DNA of 64,000 nucleotides, from positions 46,329-110,328 of the forward strand of contig NZ_ACCB01000011.1 in assembly GCF_000173735.1 (NCBI RefSeq), in the 5' to 3' direction. This document shows, one piece after another, positions 7,777 to 16,982 of this stretch (its first letter is position 1; each line of letters begins with the position of its first letter). Origin of the DNA: Yersinia aldovae ATCC 35236 (GTDB lineage: Bacteria; Pseudomonadota; Gammaproteobacteria; Enterobacterales; Enterobacteriaceae). Made by a program: the position numbers and the translations under genes. The notes under the pieces are model-generated. The model was given only the letters and a program-made list of their open reading frames with translations, did not search any database and was not told the DNA's origin.

Positions 7777-8362
7777 GTTATCGGCTCGGTTGATCGGATC
7801 AGGCTTCGGTTGATATTCGTTTAGTGCTCATCTGATCTCTATCGCCTCAACCGAGAAGGAGGGCAAGCCGGCCCTCCTTCACCTGCGGCTTGCGCGAAAT
7901 ATTGCCCTGCGGGTAAACCGCCTGCATCTTTCGGGCTGACGAGCCAGCGCGATTCGCATTCATGCTCAAGCGCGCTTTTCGCCGCCGTCCATGGCGGCTC
8001 ACTCTACCCTCCCTCCTTGTCGGCAATATTCCTGATTGCGCTCAACATCAAAAGCTAATTCAAAACCCTGTTTTTAGGTTTTGATGTTAAAAGCACATTT
8101 GAGCTGCCGAATGAGGAGAGTAGGTAGGACGCGAGGCAGGGAAGCCGAGCGAGCCGTGCTTGAGCAGGAGCGAATCACGGAGGTCTGTCAACCGAAACGA
8201 TGAAAGAGGGTATCCACGAAGTGGACAAGCGATACGTGCGTAAGCGCAGGGGTTCCAAGGGGGTTACGCGCTTGTAACCCCTTTGGCGGTTGAGGTATCG
8301 GAGGGGAATTGAGAACCAATCTCATATCAACCGAACCGATAACTAAACGAACATCAACCGAA
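7777..8362. repeat. Large non-coding palindromic element downstream of mgtA
   Basis: The 622-base gap between mgtA and the next gene holds no credible gene but much self-complementarity. Segment A (7777-7794) recurs inverted at 8326-8343 with 17 of 18 matches. Segment B (7805-7825) recurs inverted at 8342-8362 with 20 of 21 matches. Further in there is a strong 13-bp hairpin (8255-8267 with 8274-8286, one wobble), a central hairpin near 8043-8094 (aaaacc/ggtttt inside aacatc/gatgtt), and matching arms around 7940-7975 and 8150-8180 (ctcaagc/gcttgag, gattcg/cgaatc). The transcript would fold into one long rod. I do not recognise it as ERIC or REP. It looks like a multicopy intergenic element. 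Confidence 0.6.
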
Positions 8363-8389
8363 TTAATCCACTAAATCAATAACAAAAAA

Positions 8390-10321
8390 TTAAATTCGAC
8401 TCAAACAATCAATCGCGATTGCCTTAAAACTATCAAAATGCTGGCTGCTCAATAAACGGCTCATCGAACGCTCGCGCACGAAGGTGACGAACAAATCGTA
8501 AATTGCCATTGCTTCTTCATAATCGGTTTTACTAATGGCCAACAGGAAGATGACATAGGCCACCTCTCCCTCCCCCCAGACGATGCCATTGGGTGCCAGC
8601 AAAGTGACGACGACCGTCTTCTTGGCTAACAAGCCCAGTGAGTGTGGCAGCGCAATCCCCTCCCCCAGCATGGTGGAAACAATCGCTTCGCGTTCGACCA
8701 CGGAGGGGTAGAAGTCTGCATCGACAAACCCTTCCTCTTCCAGTTGGCTACACACTTTTTTGAATAACTGCGCTTGCGTCATCGGCTGGTCGATTATCAT
8801 AAAGTGGTTACTATCAAAAAACTTTTCCAGCATATAGGGCCGGGTACGATCAACCAAGACCAGCTTACCAAGTTGCTCTAACTGATATTCAGTCGGAAAC
8901 GGTGACATCACCACCACTGGCTTATTTTTTTCGACCAACCGCGAATTCGAAATAATGAAATCTTCGTCGATATGGTCGAGATTTTCGTAATCGCGTAGGG
9001 AAATAGTCTGAGTCATCACAATTTGCGGATACTTACGTGAAATCTGCGCCTGAATCATCCGGGTGGTGGAATTACCGGTATCACACACCAACATCACCTG
9101 TGGATGGCGCTCATAACCAATATTGTAATGGCGTTCCAGCCCAACCCCGATATGCAGCACCAAATAGCCGATCTCATTTTCACTCAAGCTATAAGGGCTA
9201 TATTTACCCCAACTGGATACCGCCGCCAATGTCACGTCATAGGCCATCGGATAATGCTGTTTAATATTAGATAACAGTGGGTTAGGGATGGTTATTTGAT
9301 ACTTAACCCGTGTTATCATGGTTTTAATATGGGTAAGTAAATCAATTCGTAACTGCTTATCACCCTGCAAATTATAGTTATAGTGGGCGTTAATATACGA
9401 AAGGATGTAGTCCACCAGCGTCTCTTCATCATCGGCATTGATTTCACTGGGGCGACTGGCATCGGCGGGCTGACTGGCCTGCACTCGACGGGCAGCGATA
9501 TTAACCCGTAAGTACGCCTCTTCTGCTGGCGAAATATCTTTACCTGACAATAACCTAAGCTCGCTTGCCAAACGCCCTGACGCCAGTTTGACTGCCTCAT
9601 CTACATCTTCTGCGTCGAAATCAGATAAAGGATAACCGTCGGTGATACGCTTGATGGCTACCGCACAGTAGAAAATGAGGTATTGCTCGCCCTCATCGGT
9701 TAAACGCACGGTGTATTGAGCCAATAGATCATGCAGCAATCCACTCAATTCCGGAATGGTTTGCATACTGAGTAGCTCATTTTTCAATAACGGATTATCG
9801 GCATCTTGTAACTGTAATTGGAACAACAAATCCGTCAGGCAGGTGCGAATTGCCAGCTCGCTACCAAACAGTTTCATCCCATAGCGCGGTTTGGTTTCGA
9901 TGGTCAGATGGTATCGATTAAGCCTTTCTCTCACCTCAGCCATATCATTTTGCAATGTGCCACGGCTAACAAACCATTCATCGGCTAAATCTTCCAGCTT
10001 CAACGAAAAAGCAGAGGTTAGAAAACGGATTAACAAATAGTGTACCCGCTCATTGGCGGTACGGGGAGTCAGGTGCGTTTTACGATTTTGCTGTTGTAAA
10101 CCACGAAAACGCTCCGCATCATCGATCATTAAACGATAACCAAAACCCCGGCTATGGACGAAGTGCGCACCATAATGCTCAAGAATATCATTCAACGCCG
10201 TGATATCAGCCCGCACTGTACGAGTAGAAACCGCAAAGCGTTTCGCCAACTCATTCTGAGGCAGCGTTTCCGATTGCAGCGCATCGAACATATAGGCCAG
10301 ACGTTGATAGGGAAATCTCAC
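8390..10321 (-). CDS. BglG/MtlR-type transcriptional regulator with PRD, EIIB and EIIA domains
   Basis: A 643-residue PTS-controlled activator. Domains in order: DeoR-like winged helix (about 5-60), a second HTH (about 90-150), PRD1 (about 190-285), PRD2 (about 300-400), a EIIB-like domain with C413 (LVCDTGNST) and a fructose-type EIIA domain with H560 (IALPHSL). PRD2 keeps both phosphorylatable histidines (H331, H390). In PRD1 the expected positions look like C219 and N274, so PRD1 may not be phosphorylated. The GTG start follows a GGAG site. It lies on the same strand as the operon ending at 12057 but is separated from it by an unrelated plus-strand gene. It is the obvious candidate regulator of that operon. 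Confidence 0.85.
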   Translation of the reverse strand: MRFPYQRLAYMFDALQSETLPQNELAKRFAVSTRTVRADITALNDILEHYGAHFVHSRGFGYRLMIDDAERFRGLQQQNRKTHLTPRTANERVHYLLIRFLTSAFSLKLEDLADEWFVSRGTLQNDMAEVRERLNRYHLTIETKPRYGMKLFGSELAIRTCLTDLLFQLQLQDADNPLLKNELLSMQTIPELSGLLHDLLAQYTVRLTDEGEQYLIFYCAVAIKRITDGYPLSDFDAEDVDEAVKLASGRLASELRLLSGKDISPAEEAYLRVNIAARRVQASQPADASRPSEINADDEETLVDYILSYINAHYNYNLQGDKQLRIDLLTHIKTMITRVKYQITIPNPLLSNIKQHYPMAYDVTLAAVSSWGKYSPYSLSENEIGYLVLHIGVGLERHYNIGYERHPQVMLVCDTGNSTTRMIQAQISRKYPQIVMTQTISLRDYENLDHIDEDFIISNSRLVEKNKPVVVMSPFPTEYQLEQLGKLVLVDRTRPYMLEKFFDSNHFMIIDQPMTQAQLFKKVCSQLEEEGFVDADFYPSVVEREAIVSTMLGEGIALPHSLGLLAKKTVVVTLLAPNGIVWGEGEVAYVIFLLAISKTDYEEAMAIYDLFVTFVRERSMSRLLSSQHFDSFKAIAIDCLSRI

Positions 10322-10603
10322 TGCTCCACTCCGTTATTAAGGGTACTTTTGGTGCCCCCGCGGTTTTACGATGGGCTACCAACTGGGCTATAACCTGGTA
10401 CAAAAGTCAATCATAAGTCTAATTCGAAAAACAGCTCAACGCTTGCATTATCCGGTTGATACCATTCTTCGCGCCTGCTGGCTGGTCGGTGATCCAACGG
10501 CAATACTTACTAAAAACTAATGTAAGACATGCTTTTTTTGAAAGTATCACCGCCTATAACTCAGTAGAGTATTTTAATAACTAATGATAAGGAGAGAATT
10601 ATT

Positions 10604-11926
10604 ATGCCGATTTGCATCTCATCATCCGTAAAATCTAATTCCCAGCTAATAATGCCCGTAGATACAACACAGAATAAATCCTCAGTACCTATCAAAAAAG
10701 TTAAGCAAAGAATGCTCTCATTTTTGCACCCATTAGCTAAATCTAAATTAGCGGAAACTGCAATTAAAACAACGCAAGATATCGATAAGCAACTCTCTCC
10801 TGGCGTTATCCTAGGTGTAAAGGAGGATATTGCCAATTGGCTACAAAATTATATGGATTCCTCAAGTAAGCATAAAAACTATCTGAATGGCTACACAAAA
10901 AAAGAAGATATAGGCCAATATATTAAGATAGAATCTATGCATGAAAAAGACACTGTTATTATACAAGAAACACCTGACACACTAAAAAAAATAACAAACT
11001 TAATCAAACAATTACTAGAGGGTCACAGCAAGAACGGTTCTTTGTATAAAGAACTTAAGAAAGTCATGACATCAGAACACACCTTAGGAAAATTATTCAG
11101 CGTTGATAAATCTTCAAGCATAGTTACCAAGATTGCTCATGTAATTATTGGTAAGAATATAAAAATCGAAATACATAACAATCAAACAACAGCTTCCCCT
11201 AGCATCAAATCCGTAAAAAGTAGCATTCCAGCCCCCAGACCTGAGGATAAATCAACTCAGGTAGATATCAATAAACTAAAAGCTGAGATTGAAAAAAAGT
11301 ACGATCCATATATTGAGTTAGCCCATTGTAACAAACTCCTCAATGAGTTGTTGTTGATGTATATACAACAGTTTGGGTATTCTTCACCGATAAACACAAA
11401 TGGTTCAAATTTACCTCTACTACGAAAAGAAGGAATATTGGCGTATAACGATTACGATCTATTGAAATCCGAGTATACAAAACTAGACAATACTATCCAA
11501 TCGCATGAAAATCAGTACCAAAAAAATATGACACTACTGTCAATCTTAACGCCAAAAACAGCAATACTGCCATCACCGGTACTGGACATTATTCAACAAG
11601 CCATAGATAACTTAAAAAGTCCTCCTCAGAGTTTATGGGTTCGATTTATCCGTTTTATTTCCCCTGTTCAAGTAGCCAGACAACAGGGAAATAGCCGAAA
11701 AATGATAGACAAACTGGCTAGTTTGCAAGATTTAGTGCCTCAATTAGAAAAGACCAAACACTTTGAACATGTGGGCAACGCGCCGTGGCTCCATAACATG
11801 CTACGTGACCTCTTAATTAAGGCGAAACCGGAAAAGTACTCAGTTAAATTTTTCAAACTCCGCATCAGCCTTCCCTCCCCAGAACGTAAAGCTTGGAAGA
11901 CCAAGTTGAAAGCCTGGGGCTGTTGA
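10604..11926 (+). CDS. AT-rich orphan gene, 440 aa, unknown; candidate secreted effector
   Basis: I do not recognise this protein. It stands alone on the plus strand between a PTS regulator and the KDGP-type operon, both on the minus strand. Its base composition is clearly more AT-rich than all its neighbours, which points to horizontal acquisition. The ATG has a strong AAGGAGA site nine bases upstream. The first 30 residues are rich in Ser, Thr, Asn and Ile and almost free of acidic residues, the composition seen in type III secretion signals. There is no Sec signal or membrane helix. Residues about 225-265 look like a charged helix or coiled coil, and the C-terminal 100 residues are basic and helical. 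The 282-base gap upstream shows only a TATAAC-like -10 (10555-10560). Confidence 0.7.
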   Translation: MPICISSSVKSNSQLIMPVDTTQNKSSVPIKKVKQRMLSFLHPLAKSKLAETAIKTTQDIDKQLSPGVILGVKEDIANWLQNYMDSSSKHKNYLNGYTKKEDIGQYIKIESMHEKDTVIIQETPDTLKKITNLIKQLLEGHSKNGSLYKELKKVMTSEHTLGKLFSVDKSSSIVTKIAHVIIGKNIKIEIHNNQTTASPSIKSVKSSIPAPRPEDKSTQVDINKLKAEIEKKYDPYIELAHCNKLLNELLLMYIQQFGYSSPINTNGSNLPLLRKEGILAYNDYDLLKSEYTKLDNTIQSHENQYQKNMTLLSILTPKTAILPSPVLDIIQQAIDNLKSPPQSLWVRFIRFISPVQVARQQGNSRKMIDKLASLQDLVPQLEKTKHFEHVGNAPWLHNMLRDLLIKAKPEKYSVKFFKLRISLPSPERKAWKTKLKAWGC

Positions 11927-11985
11927 GAAAAACCGGTTAAAAACCCGATGCAATCACCGGCGGGCTACAGATTATCTCAATGCAC

Positions 11986-12016
11986 TGAGACTGCGCCGAT
12001 CATCGCCGCAGTCTCA
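11986..12016. other. Stem-loop between the convergent orphan gene and the aldolase gene
   Basis: A perfect 10-bp inverted repeat (11986-11995 with 12007-12016, tgagactgcg/cgcagtctca) with an 11-base loop lies between two convergent stop codons. There is no T tract on either strand, so it is a weak terminator at best or a 3' mRNA-protecting structure. Confidence 0.55.
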
Positions 12017-12056
12017 CGTCGCGGCTTAACTCAGTTTCCGCCAGTAAATCAGTTTG

Positions 12057-12797
12057 TTACGGTACTATCTTTTTCACAATATCCAATAAGATTTTCACAT
12101 CAGCCGGGCGGGTATTGCCGGTTTTGCTGTCAATAATCGAGCTGTAGATGTGAGGAATGATTTTGGTCACCCCGGCATCCAGTGCGATTTGCACAATTTG
12201 TTCGAAATTATCCAGATCGATACCACCGGTTGGCTCCAACCAGAAACCGGTCGCCGCACAAGCCTCAGCGACAAAACGGTACTCATCAATCGAATCCAAT
12301 CCATTCATCGGGAAGAACTTCACCGAGCTTCCCCCCATGTCTTTCAACATCGCAATGGCGGTAGTAACCGGAACAATCGCGTCCTTTTGCTGTGAGCTGA
12401 GCGGGCCGGTGGAGATTTTTACGTAACCCACTTTACCAGTGGGTGAAATCAGACCATTCACCACAGAATCATGCTGCCCCAGTAACGCACGACTTGGGCC
12501 GACACCGGTGAAAACCTGATTCACATGTTGCGGCTGAACCTGTTGTGAGATCTGGCTGACCATAGTCGATTGTTTCGGATCACCGGCCCCCAGGCCAACT
12601 GACAAAGCATTATCAATAAGCGCCGCGTACTCGCGCATGTCTTTGACTGCGCTATCAACATCGGGATAATTCTTCGATAACACGCCGACGAGGACATGGC
12701 CTTCAGCCGCCTGATAAATCTCACGCGCATTCTCTTTCGAACCGGCCAGCACATTCAGGCAGACACGGTCACGGTAATAATTCGGGGTTAACTTCAT
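12057..12797 (-). CDS. KDGP aldolase family protein (DgaF-like)
   Basis: A 246-residue aldolase of the family containing Salmonella DgaF, which cleaves 2-keto-3-deoxygluconate 6-phosphate to pyruvate and glyceraldehyde 3-phosphate. The Schiff-base lysine is probably K160 in GGSSVKFFPMNG, and the conserved LEPTGGIDLDN segment follows. It is the last gene of the eight-gene operon, three bases after the DgaE-like gene, with an AAAGGAG binding site. It would complete breakdown of the amino-sugar acid after deamination. The exact substrate of this branch is not proven. Confidence 0.88.
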   Translation of the reverse strand: MKLTPNYYRDRVCLNVLAGSKENAREIYQAAEGHVLVGVLSKNYPDVDSAVKDMREYAALIDNALSVGLGAGDPKQSTMVSQISQQVQPQHVNQVFTGVGPSRALLGQHDSVVNGLISPTGKVGYVKISTGPLSSQQKDAIVPVTTAIAMLKDMGGSSVKFFPMNGLDSIDEYRFVAEACAATGFWLEPTGGIDLDNFEQIVQIALDAGVTKIIPHIYSSIIDSKTGNTRPADVKILLDIVKKIVP

Positions 12798-12800
12798 CGG

Positions 12801-13913
12801 TCAGGCTCCTTTAACCAAGTGGTTAATACAACGGTAAATAGTGTCAAGCTGCGACGGGGTAACACTTCGCACATCAACTTCAATCTTACCTTCGTTAGCT
12901 TTATAGGCACGGAAATAGATTGCGATATCGCCATTTTGCAGCGCGTCCACCAAATCCGGTGTCGAGCGGCCAATTTTGGCTTCATCAAAACTGATTTCGG
13001 TACGGGCAATATCACGCCCGGCAGCATCCCAAACTACTTTGGCAGATACGCCATCAACGGTATTTAGCTGGCTGATAAATGGCGTCATTTTGGTTATCAT
13101 TTGCTGGCCAGTTTCCTTCTCCAGCGTCATATAACTCTCAATGGCACGGGTCAGACCGAGGATGCCCTCTTTGCCCACTTTCATCGCCCGCCCAATGCCG
13201 CTTGATTGCAACTTCACCCATTCAACATAGGTTTTTTTGCCTAAAACCAGCCCACTGGTTGGCCCTTCAATGGCTTTGGCACCGCTATAAATCACCAAGT
13301 CAGCGCCCATCTGGTAGTAACACTGCAAGTCTTCTTCTGCTGCTGCATCGACAATTAATGGCAATTGATGTTTACGTGCGATCACCACCGCCTGTTCGAC
13401 TGATAAAATGCTTTTTTGTACGCAATGGTGCGATTTTATATACAAGATCGCGGCTGTATTTGGCGTGATCGCCGCTTCTAGCTGTTCAGGCAAACATTCG
13501 TTGGCATAACCGGCTTCGACGACTTTACCGCCCCCCAGCGTCACCATCGTATCAACTGGCGCACCGAAATTAACGTTGTGGCCTCTTGGTAAGACAATTT
13601 CATGCGGCACTGTGCGGGGTGCAGCATGAAGATTAACCCGTAAATTAGCGTCATCTTTCACAATCACCGCGGCGACCGACTGGGCAATCCCGGCGGAAGC
13701 GCAGGACACAACGACTGCGCTCTCAACATTTAGCAAGTTAGCAATATAAGCACCGGTCTTATTCACCAAATCTTTCATTTCAAAGTAATGGTTTAAACCC
13801 AACTCTACCGCCTCAACCACATCTTGTCGTGGCGTTGAAACACCCAACATCGTCATGCGACCAGAAGCGTTAATTACATGTTTTAACTGGTATTTCTCAT
13901 AGACTGAAGACAT
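12801..13913 (-). CDS. DgaE-like PLP-dependent amino-sugar-acid ammonia-lyase (SelA-related)
   Basis: A 370-residue fold-type I PLP enzyme related to SelA and to Salmonella DgaE, which converts D-glucosaminate 6-phosphate into KDGP and ammonia. The PLP lysine is K213 in YSGAKAIEGP, with the cofactor aspartate D189 in LIVDAAAEED. The start overlaps the end of the amidohydrolase gene by 17 bases, which implies translational coupling. Paired with the KDGP aldolase next door, it indicates that the pathway passes through a 2-amino-2-deoxy aldonate phosphate. It is not a true selenocysteine synthase; no selenium genes are nearby. Confidence 0.87.
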   Translation of the reverse strand: MSSVYEKYQLKHVINASGRMTMLGVSTPRQDVVEAVELGLNHYFEMKDLVNKTGAYIANLLNVESAVVVSCASAGIAQSVAAVIVKDDANLRVNLHAAPRTVPHEIVLPRGHNVNFGAPVDTMVTLGGGKVVEAGYANECLPEQLEAAITPNTAAILYIKSHHCVQKSILSVEQAVVIARKHQLPLIVDAAAEEDLQCYYQMGADLVIYSGAKAIEGPTSGLVLGKKTYVEWVKLQSSGIGRAMKVGKEGILGLTRAIESYMTLEKETGQQMITKMTPFISQLNTVDGVSAKVVWDAAGRDIARTEISFDEAKIGRSTPDLVDALQNGDIAIYFRAYKANEGKIEVDVRSVTPSQLDTIYRCINHLVKGA

Positions 13914-15066
13914 CTTTAGACTTCCCTTCGTCAGTTAACACTACGTCACCAGCTACCACGGCAGCCAGCGGCACCAGGTACTTCTCACCGGTTACCGATT
14001 TACCTTCTGAATCATTGAATACCTGAGGTTGCTGTTTAAGCTCAAAAATCGTCAGGTCAGCGTCATAGCCCGTTGCCAGCACGCCTTTATCGGTTAAACG
14101 CAAGGCTTGCGCCGCATTTTCTGTTACGCAGGCGATCACCTGCTCAAGGTTCAAACCGATGGTGAAAAATTTGGACATCACCGTTGCCAGGCTGTGCACC
14201 GGGCCACTGATGCGGTTACGACAATAAATGTCAGAGCTGATGGTGTGCGGATAAATCCCTTGCTTGATGGCAAGCTCTGCGACATCAAAACTAAAGCTGG
14301 CGCTACCGTGCCCCACATCCAGTAATACGCCGCGTTCCAATGCACGCTGGATAGATTCACGCAAAACACCGGCGGGCGTCAGGATACGATTGGGTTTACC
14401 GTTGTAACAGTGGGTAATGATGTCACCCTGCATGAGCAAATCAGCAATTTCATCCAGATCCGGTGGGTTATTACCAATATGTACCATCAGCGGTAATTGG
14501 TTGTTTTCCTGCTGAATTTCTTTGGCACGGACTAGTGGCTTAATGCCATTCTTACCCACTACGCTGCTGCTCATCCGGGCTTTAATACCAATGATAAAAC
14601 CGGGGTTACGGGCAATCGCCTCGCTAACACTCTGTTTATCAATTTGCGCCATATCAGCTAATTCGTTTTGCGTAACAATGCCAGTTTTCGCAATATTCAA
14701 AAAAGCATAGACATGGGTTTTAGCCTCACGGGTCAGGCGGTAAAAATCATCAACATCATTAGCCCCAGTGCTGCCTGCATCCACGACTGTCGTCACACCG
14801 CTGGCAACGCCAACCAAATCAGCTTCATCATGATAAATAGGAGATGCGGGATAACAATGAACGTGAGAATCAATCCAGCCGGCACTGATGTAATATTTCC
14901 CCGCGAGACTCAACACCTTTCTGGCGGAATAAACCGAAGGTTCGGTTTTATTATGTTCTTCAGCAGTAATGGCTGCATCGACTGCAACTATTTTTCCATC
15001 ATTAATTATGATATCAACCTGACGACCGTCAACTAATACTGCTTGTTTGATAATAAAGTCATACAT
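13897..15066 (-). CDS. Dihydroorotase-like amidohydrolase
   Basis: A 389-residue amidohydrolase-superfamily protein. The metal-binding set is visible: HVH motif H68 and H70 (DSHVHCYP), a likely carboxylated lysine K162 (IGIKARMS), H196 (MVHIGNN), H219 (ITHCYNG) and D279 (SSDIYCRN). This is the full binuclear set of dihydroorotase-type or N-acyl amino acid amidohydrolases. In this operon it probably removes an N-substituent or opens a cyclic amide before the DgaE-like lyase acts. The ATG has an AAGAAGGG site. A 9-bp hairpin sits between this gene and the upstream DUF4310 gene. Confidence 0.87.
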   Translation of the reverse strand: MYDFIIKQAVLVDGRQVDIIINDGKIVAVDAAITAEEHNKTEPSVYSARKVLSLAGKYYISAGWIDSHVHCYPASPIYHDEADLVGVASGVTTVVDAGSTGANDVDDFYRLTREAKTHVYAFLNIAKTGIVTQNELADMAQIDKQSVSEAIARNPGFIIGIKARMSSSVVGKNGIKPLVRAKEIQQENNQLPLMVHIGNNPPDLDEIADLLMQGDIITHCYNGKPNRILTPAGVLRESIQRALERGVLLDVGHGSASFSFDVAELAIKQGIYPHTISSDIYCRNRISGPVHSLATVMSKFFTIGLNLEQVIACVTENAAQALRLTDKGVLATGYDADLTIFELKQQPQVFNDSEGKSVTGEKYLVPLAAVVAGDVVLTDEGKSKDVFSL

Positions 15067-15106
15067 TATCTTATACCCTTCTTACTTGACGCCGCAGTGG
15101 TGTTAG

Positions 15107-15141
15107 CAGGGTAAACATCAGTAATTTTAATATTTACCCTG
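15107..15141 (-). other. Intercistronic stem-loop, DUF4310 to amidohydrolase
   Basis: A 9-bp perfect inverted repeat (cagggtaaa 15107-15115, tttaccctg 15133-15141) with a 17-base loop, without a T tract. It separates the transporter-like genes from the enzyme genes of the operon and may set different mRNA levels for the two halves. Confidence 0.5.
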
Positions 15142-15148
15142 TACATCA

Positions 15149-15796
15149 TTAAATAGCGACTGGGAAAATAGAACCTAAAATCATGGCACCCAAAATCGCG
15201 CCACCGGTAATAGGTTTATTCCACAGATAAAATAGTAGTGCACCACCTAAAGAGCCAATTCCAATCGGAATAGATGCAGTAATAGCAGACAGGATAATCA
15301 ATGGCCCTAAGAAACGGCCAGAGGAATTACCTGCCCCCATCATGACATCAGCACCGTACGTTGAATTACTTTGGTTAATCGTAAATTTACGCGCCAAAAT
15401 AATCAGATAACCGATAGCTAAACCAATAATCAGGCCAGTGACCAGTGATGCGGCAAAATTAGCAACCGGGAAGACAAACCCAGCCCCCAGTAATAATGCT
15501 GGCACACCCAGCCCCACACCGGTTTGAATCGCACCACCGATATCCAAAATACCAACTAGCGAACCCTCAATAATACGGGCAAATAAGAAACTGGCACCAA
15601 ATGCAGCAACTGCACCATAAACACCGGTATCCATTCCAGCACGCAACATTGAAACAAATGCCACTTCGTTAAATGCACCGATACCATATAAATAATACAT
15701 ATGAGTACCAGCAAATACGCCGGAGGATAATAATCCTACAAAGATTGGGAATGACCAGTCGGCATACCAAAAATCATTCTTGGTTTTTTCATCCAT
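15149..15796 (-). CDS. DUF4310 family integral membrane protein
   Basis: A glycine-rich membrane protein of about 215 residues with six or so hydrophobic segments and no signal peptide. I recognise it as the DUF4310 family, found together with DUF4311, DUF4312 and SFCGS proteins in Enterococcus and Aeromonas operons. Its biochemical function is unknown to me. Three in-frame start codons (15802 TTG, 15799 ATG, 15796 ATG) follow the GGAG site; the last has the best spacing of seven bases. With DUF4311, 15 bases upstream, it probably forms the membrane part of a transporter. Confidence 0.83.
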   Translation of the reverse strand: MDEKTKNDFWYADWSFPIFVGLLSSGVFAGTHMYYLYGIGAFNEVAFVSMLRAGMDTGVYGAVAAFGASFLFARIIEGSLVGILDIGGAIQTGVGLGVPALLLGAGFVFPVANFAASLVTGLIIGLAIGYLIILARKFTINQSNSTYGADVMMGAGNSSGRFLGPLIILSAITASIPIGIGSLGGALLFYLWNKPITGGAILGAMILGSIFPVAI

Positions 15797-15817
15797 CATC
15801 AAGCTCCTATTGCTGTG

Positions 15818-16594
15818 TTATTTTCCGCTCAATGCGTTATGAATGGTATCGAGCCAGACGGGCACGCCCAGACTGAATGACTCCAGGAATTTCATGTCAA
15901 ATCCGCGGAAGAAACCACTGAGAACAAATAACAGCACAATGACTGTCATCATGATCTTGGTGACTTTATTCCAACCGCTTTCCTCAACACCTTTACCAAT
16001 TAAAATACCCAGAACCAGACCTGGAACGGCGTTACCCATAATTAACTGTGCTAAACCGCCGAAAATAGTGGCCCAGAACCCGGAGCGACGCCCGGCGTCA
16101 ATTGCGGCTAACCAGAAAATAACCGGCATCACCGTATTAACCAGAATATTTGCCGCAGGTACTAACACTTTAATTGCCGTTACCTGCAATGCTGCTGGCA
16201 CCGCAGAAGCAGTGGTATTCAAGAAACTGACAACAATAACCCCAATAATCCCACAGGCGATGGCCATCTTTTTCGGGTTATGCATAGTTTCCGCTACATT
16301 GCGATTTTTGATCATCAATGCTGCGGCACCCCAGTTAGGAATAATGCGATGGTCAACGTCCTGAGTAAATGCACCTGCCGCGACCGAAGAGGCCCAGGCG
16401 TTGAAGAAGAATCCTAAACCAAAGGAGAAGTGCGATGCTGGATCCCCCTCACACGAGTTTAACTCGCCCAAGGTACGAAACGCGCCCATTCCCTGTATTG
16501 TCGGTGCATGGAACATACGGGCGGCCCCAACACCGACCCCCACACCAACCAGTCCGCCGATAATAATCGACTTAAAAAGAATGATTAAAAACAT
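15818..16594 (-). CDS. DUF4311 family integral membrane protein
   Basis: A 258-residue membrane protein with about seven hydrophobic segments, a glycine-repeat first helix (GGLVGVGVGVGAAR) and a conserved polar loop (about residues 45-60, NSCEGDPASHFSFG) that could bind substrate. It belongs to the DUF4311 family. It precedes DUF4310 in the operon, and the pair resembles the IIC/IID membrane halves of some PTS permeases in size and gene order, although I see no clear sequence homology. The start is supported by GGAT eight bases upstream. Confidence 0.83.
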   Translation of the reverse strand: MFLIILFKSIIIGGLVGVGVGVGAARMFHAPTIQGMGAFRTLGELNSCEGDPASHFSFGLGFFFNAWASSVAAGAFTQDVDHRIIPNWGAAALMIKNRNVAETMHNPKKMAIACGIIGVIVVSFLNTTASAVPAALQVTAIKVLVPAANILVNTVMPVIFWLAAIDAGRRSGFWATIFGGLAQLIMGNAVPGLVLGILIGKGVEESGWNKVTKIMMTVIVLLFVLSGFFRGFDMKFLESFSLGVPVWLDTIHNALSGK

Positions 16595-16619
16595 CAGTAT
16601 ATCCTTTTCATCTATAAGC

Positions 16620-16679
16620 TATACCCAAAGCAATTGGAGTTGCAGCTAACCCCCTGCGGCTTCAAGTACGAAGGGGATA
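16620..16679. repeat. Short palindromic element with ERIC-like tips inside the operon
   Basis: A 60-bp imperfect palindrome fills the gap between the DUF4312 and DUF4311 genes. The left tip (tatacccaaagcaattg, then gttgcag) mirrors the right tip (ctgc, then cttcaagtacgaaggggata). The tips resemble ERIC ends, but the ERIC core is missing. In the mRNA it would form a stem-loop between two cistrons of one operon. Confidence 0.6.
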
Positions 16680-16685
16680 TCCTTT

Positions 16686-16982
16686 TTATTTAGAAACGAA
16701 AACGACCTTATCTGTATTAATGATTGTCACGTTCACGGTAATATCTAACTCAACGCTGTATGTCTTTCTTTCCCGAGGCAGAAAAAAATATAAAAATTTT
16801 TCATTTTTAACGGATAGTTCTGCACTTAATACTTTTACGTCTTGTGGCTCAATCCTTAGTAGAATATTTTGTGTCGATTTCAACACCGTATTCTGGACAT
16901 TACCCAGTGCGTTTGCGAAAGCTTTACCTTTAGTATCGCCTTTGCCTTTTACCTTAACCTGTGTGGTATATTGCTCTTTCAT
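16686..16982 (-). CDS. DUF4312 family cytoplasmic protein
   Basis: A small soluble protein of 98 residues, mostly beta-strand by pattern, with an N-terminal VKVKGKGDTKGKAFANAL segment. It is a DUF4312 family member of unknown function. Its ATG overlaps the stop of the SFCGS gene by one base (TAATG), so the two are translationally coupled. It is likely one of two soluble components working with DUF4310 and DUF4311. Confidence 0.82.
   Translation of the reverse strand: MKEQYTTQVKVKGKGDTKGKAFANALGNVQNTVLKSTQNILLRIEPQDVKVLSAELSVKNEKFLYFFLPRERKTYSVELDITVNVTIINTDKVVFVSK

Noticed and set aside
12801..13913. Selenocysteine synthase SelA
   Set aside because: The protein is SelA-related, but the operon context (KDGP aldolase, amidohydrolase) and the length of 370 residues fit the DgaE-type lyase.
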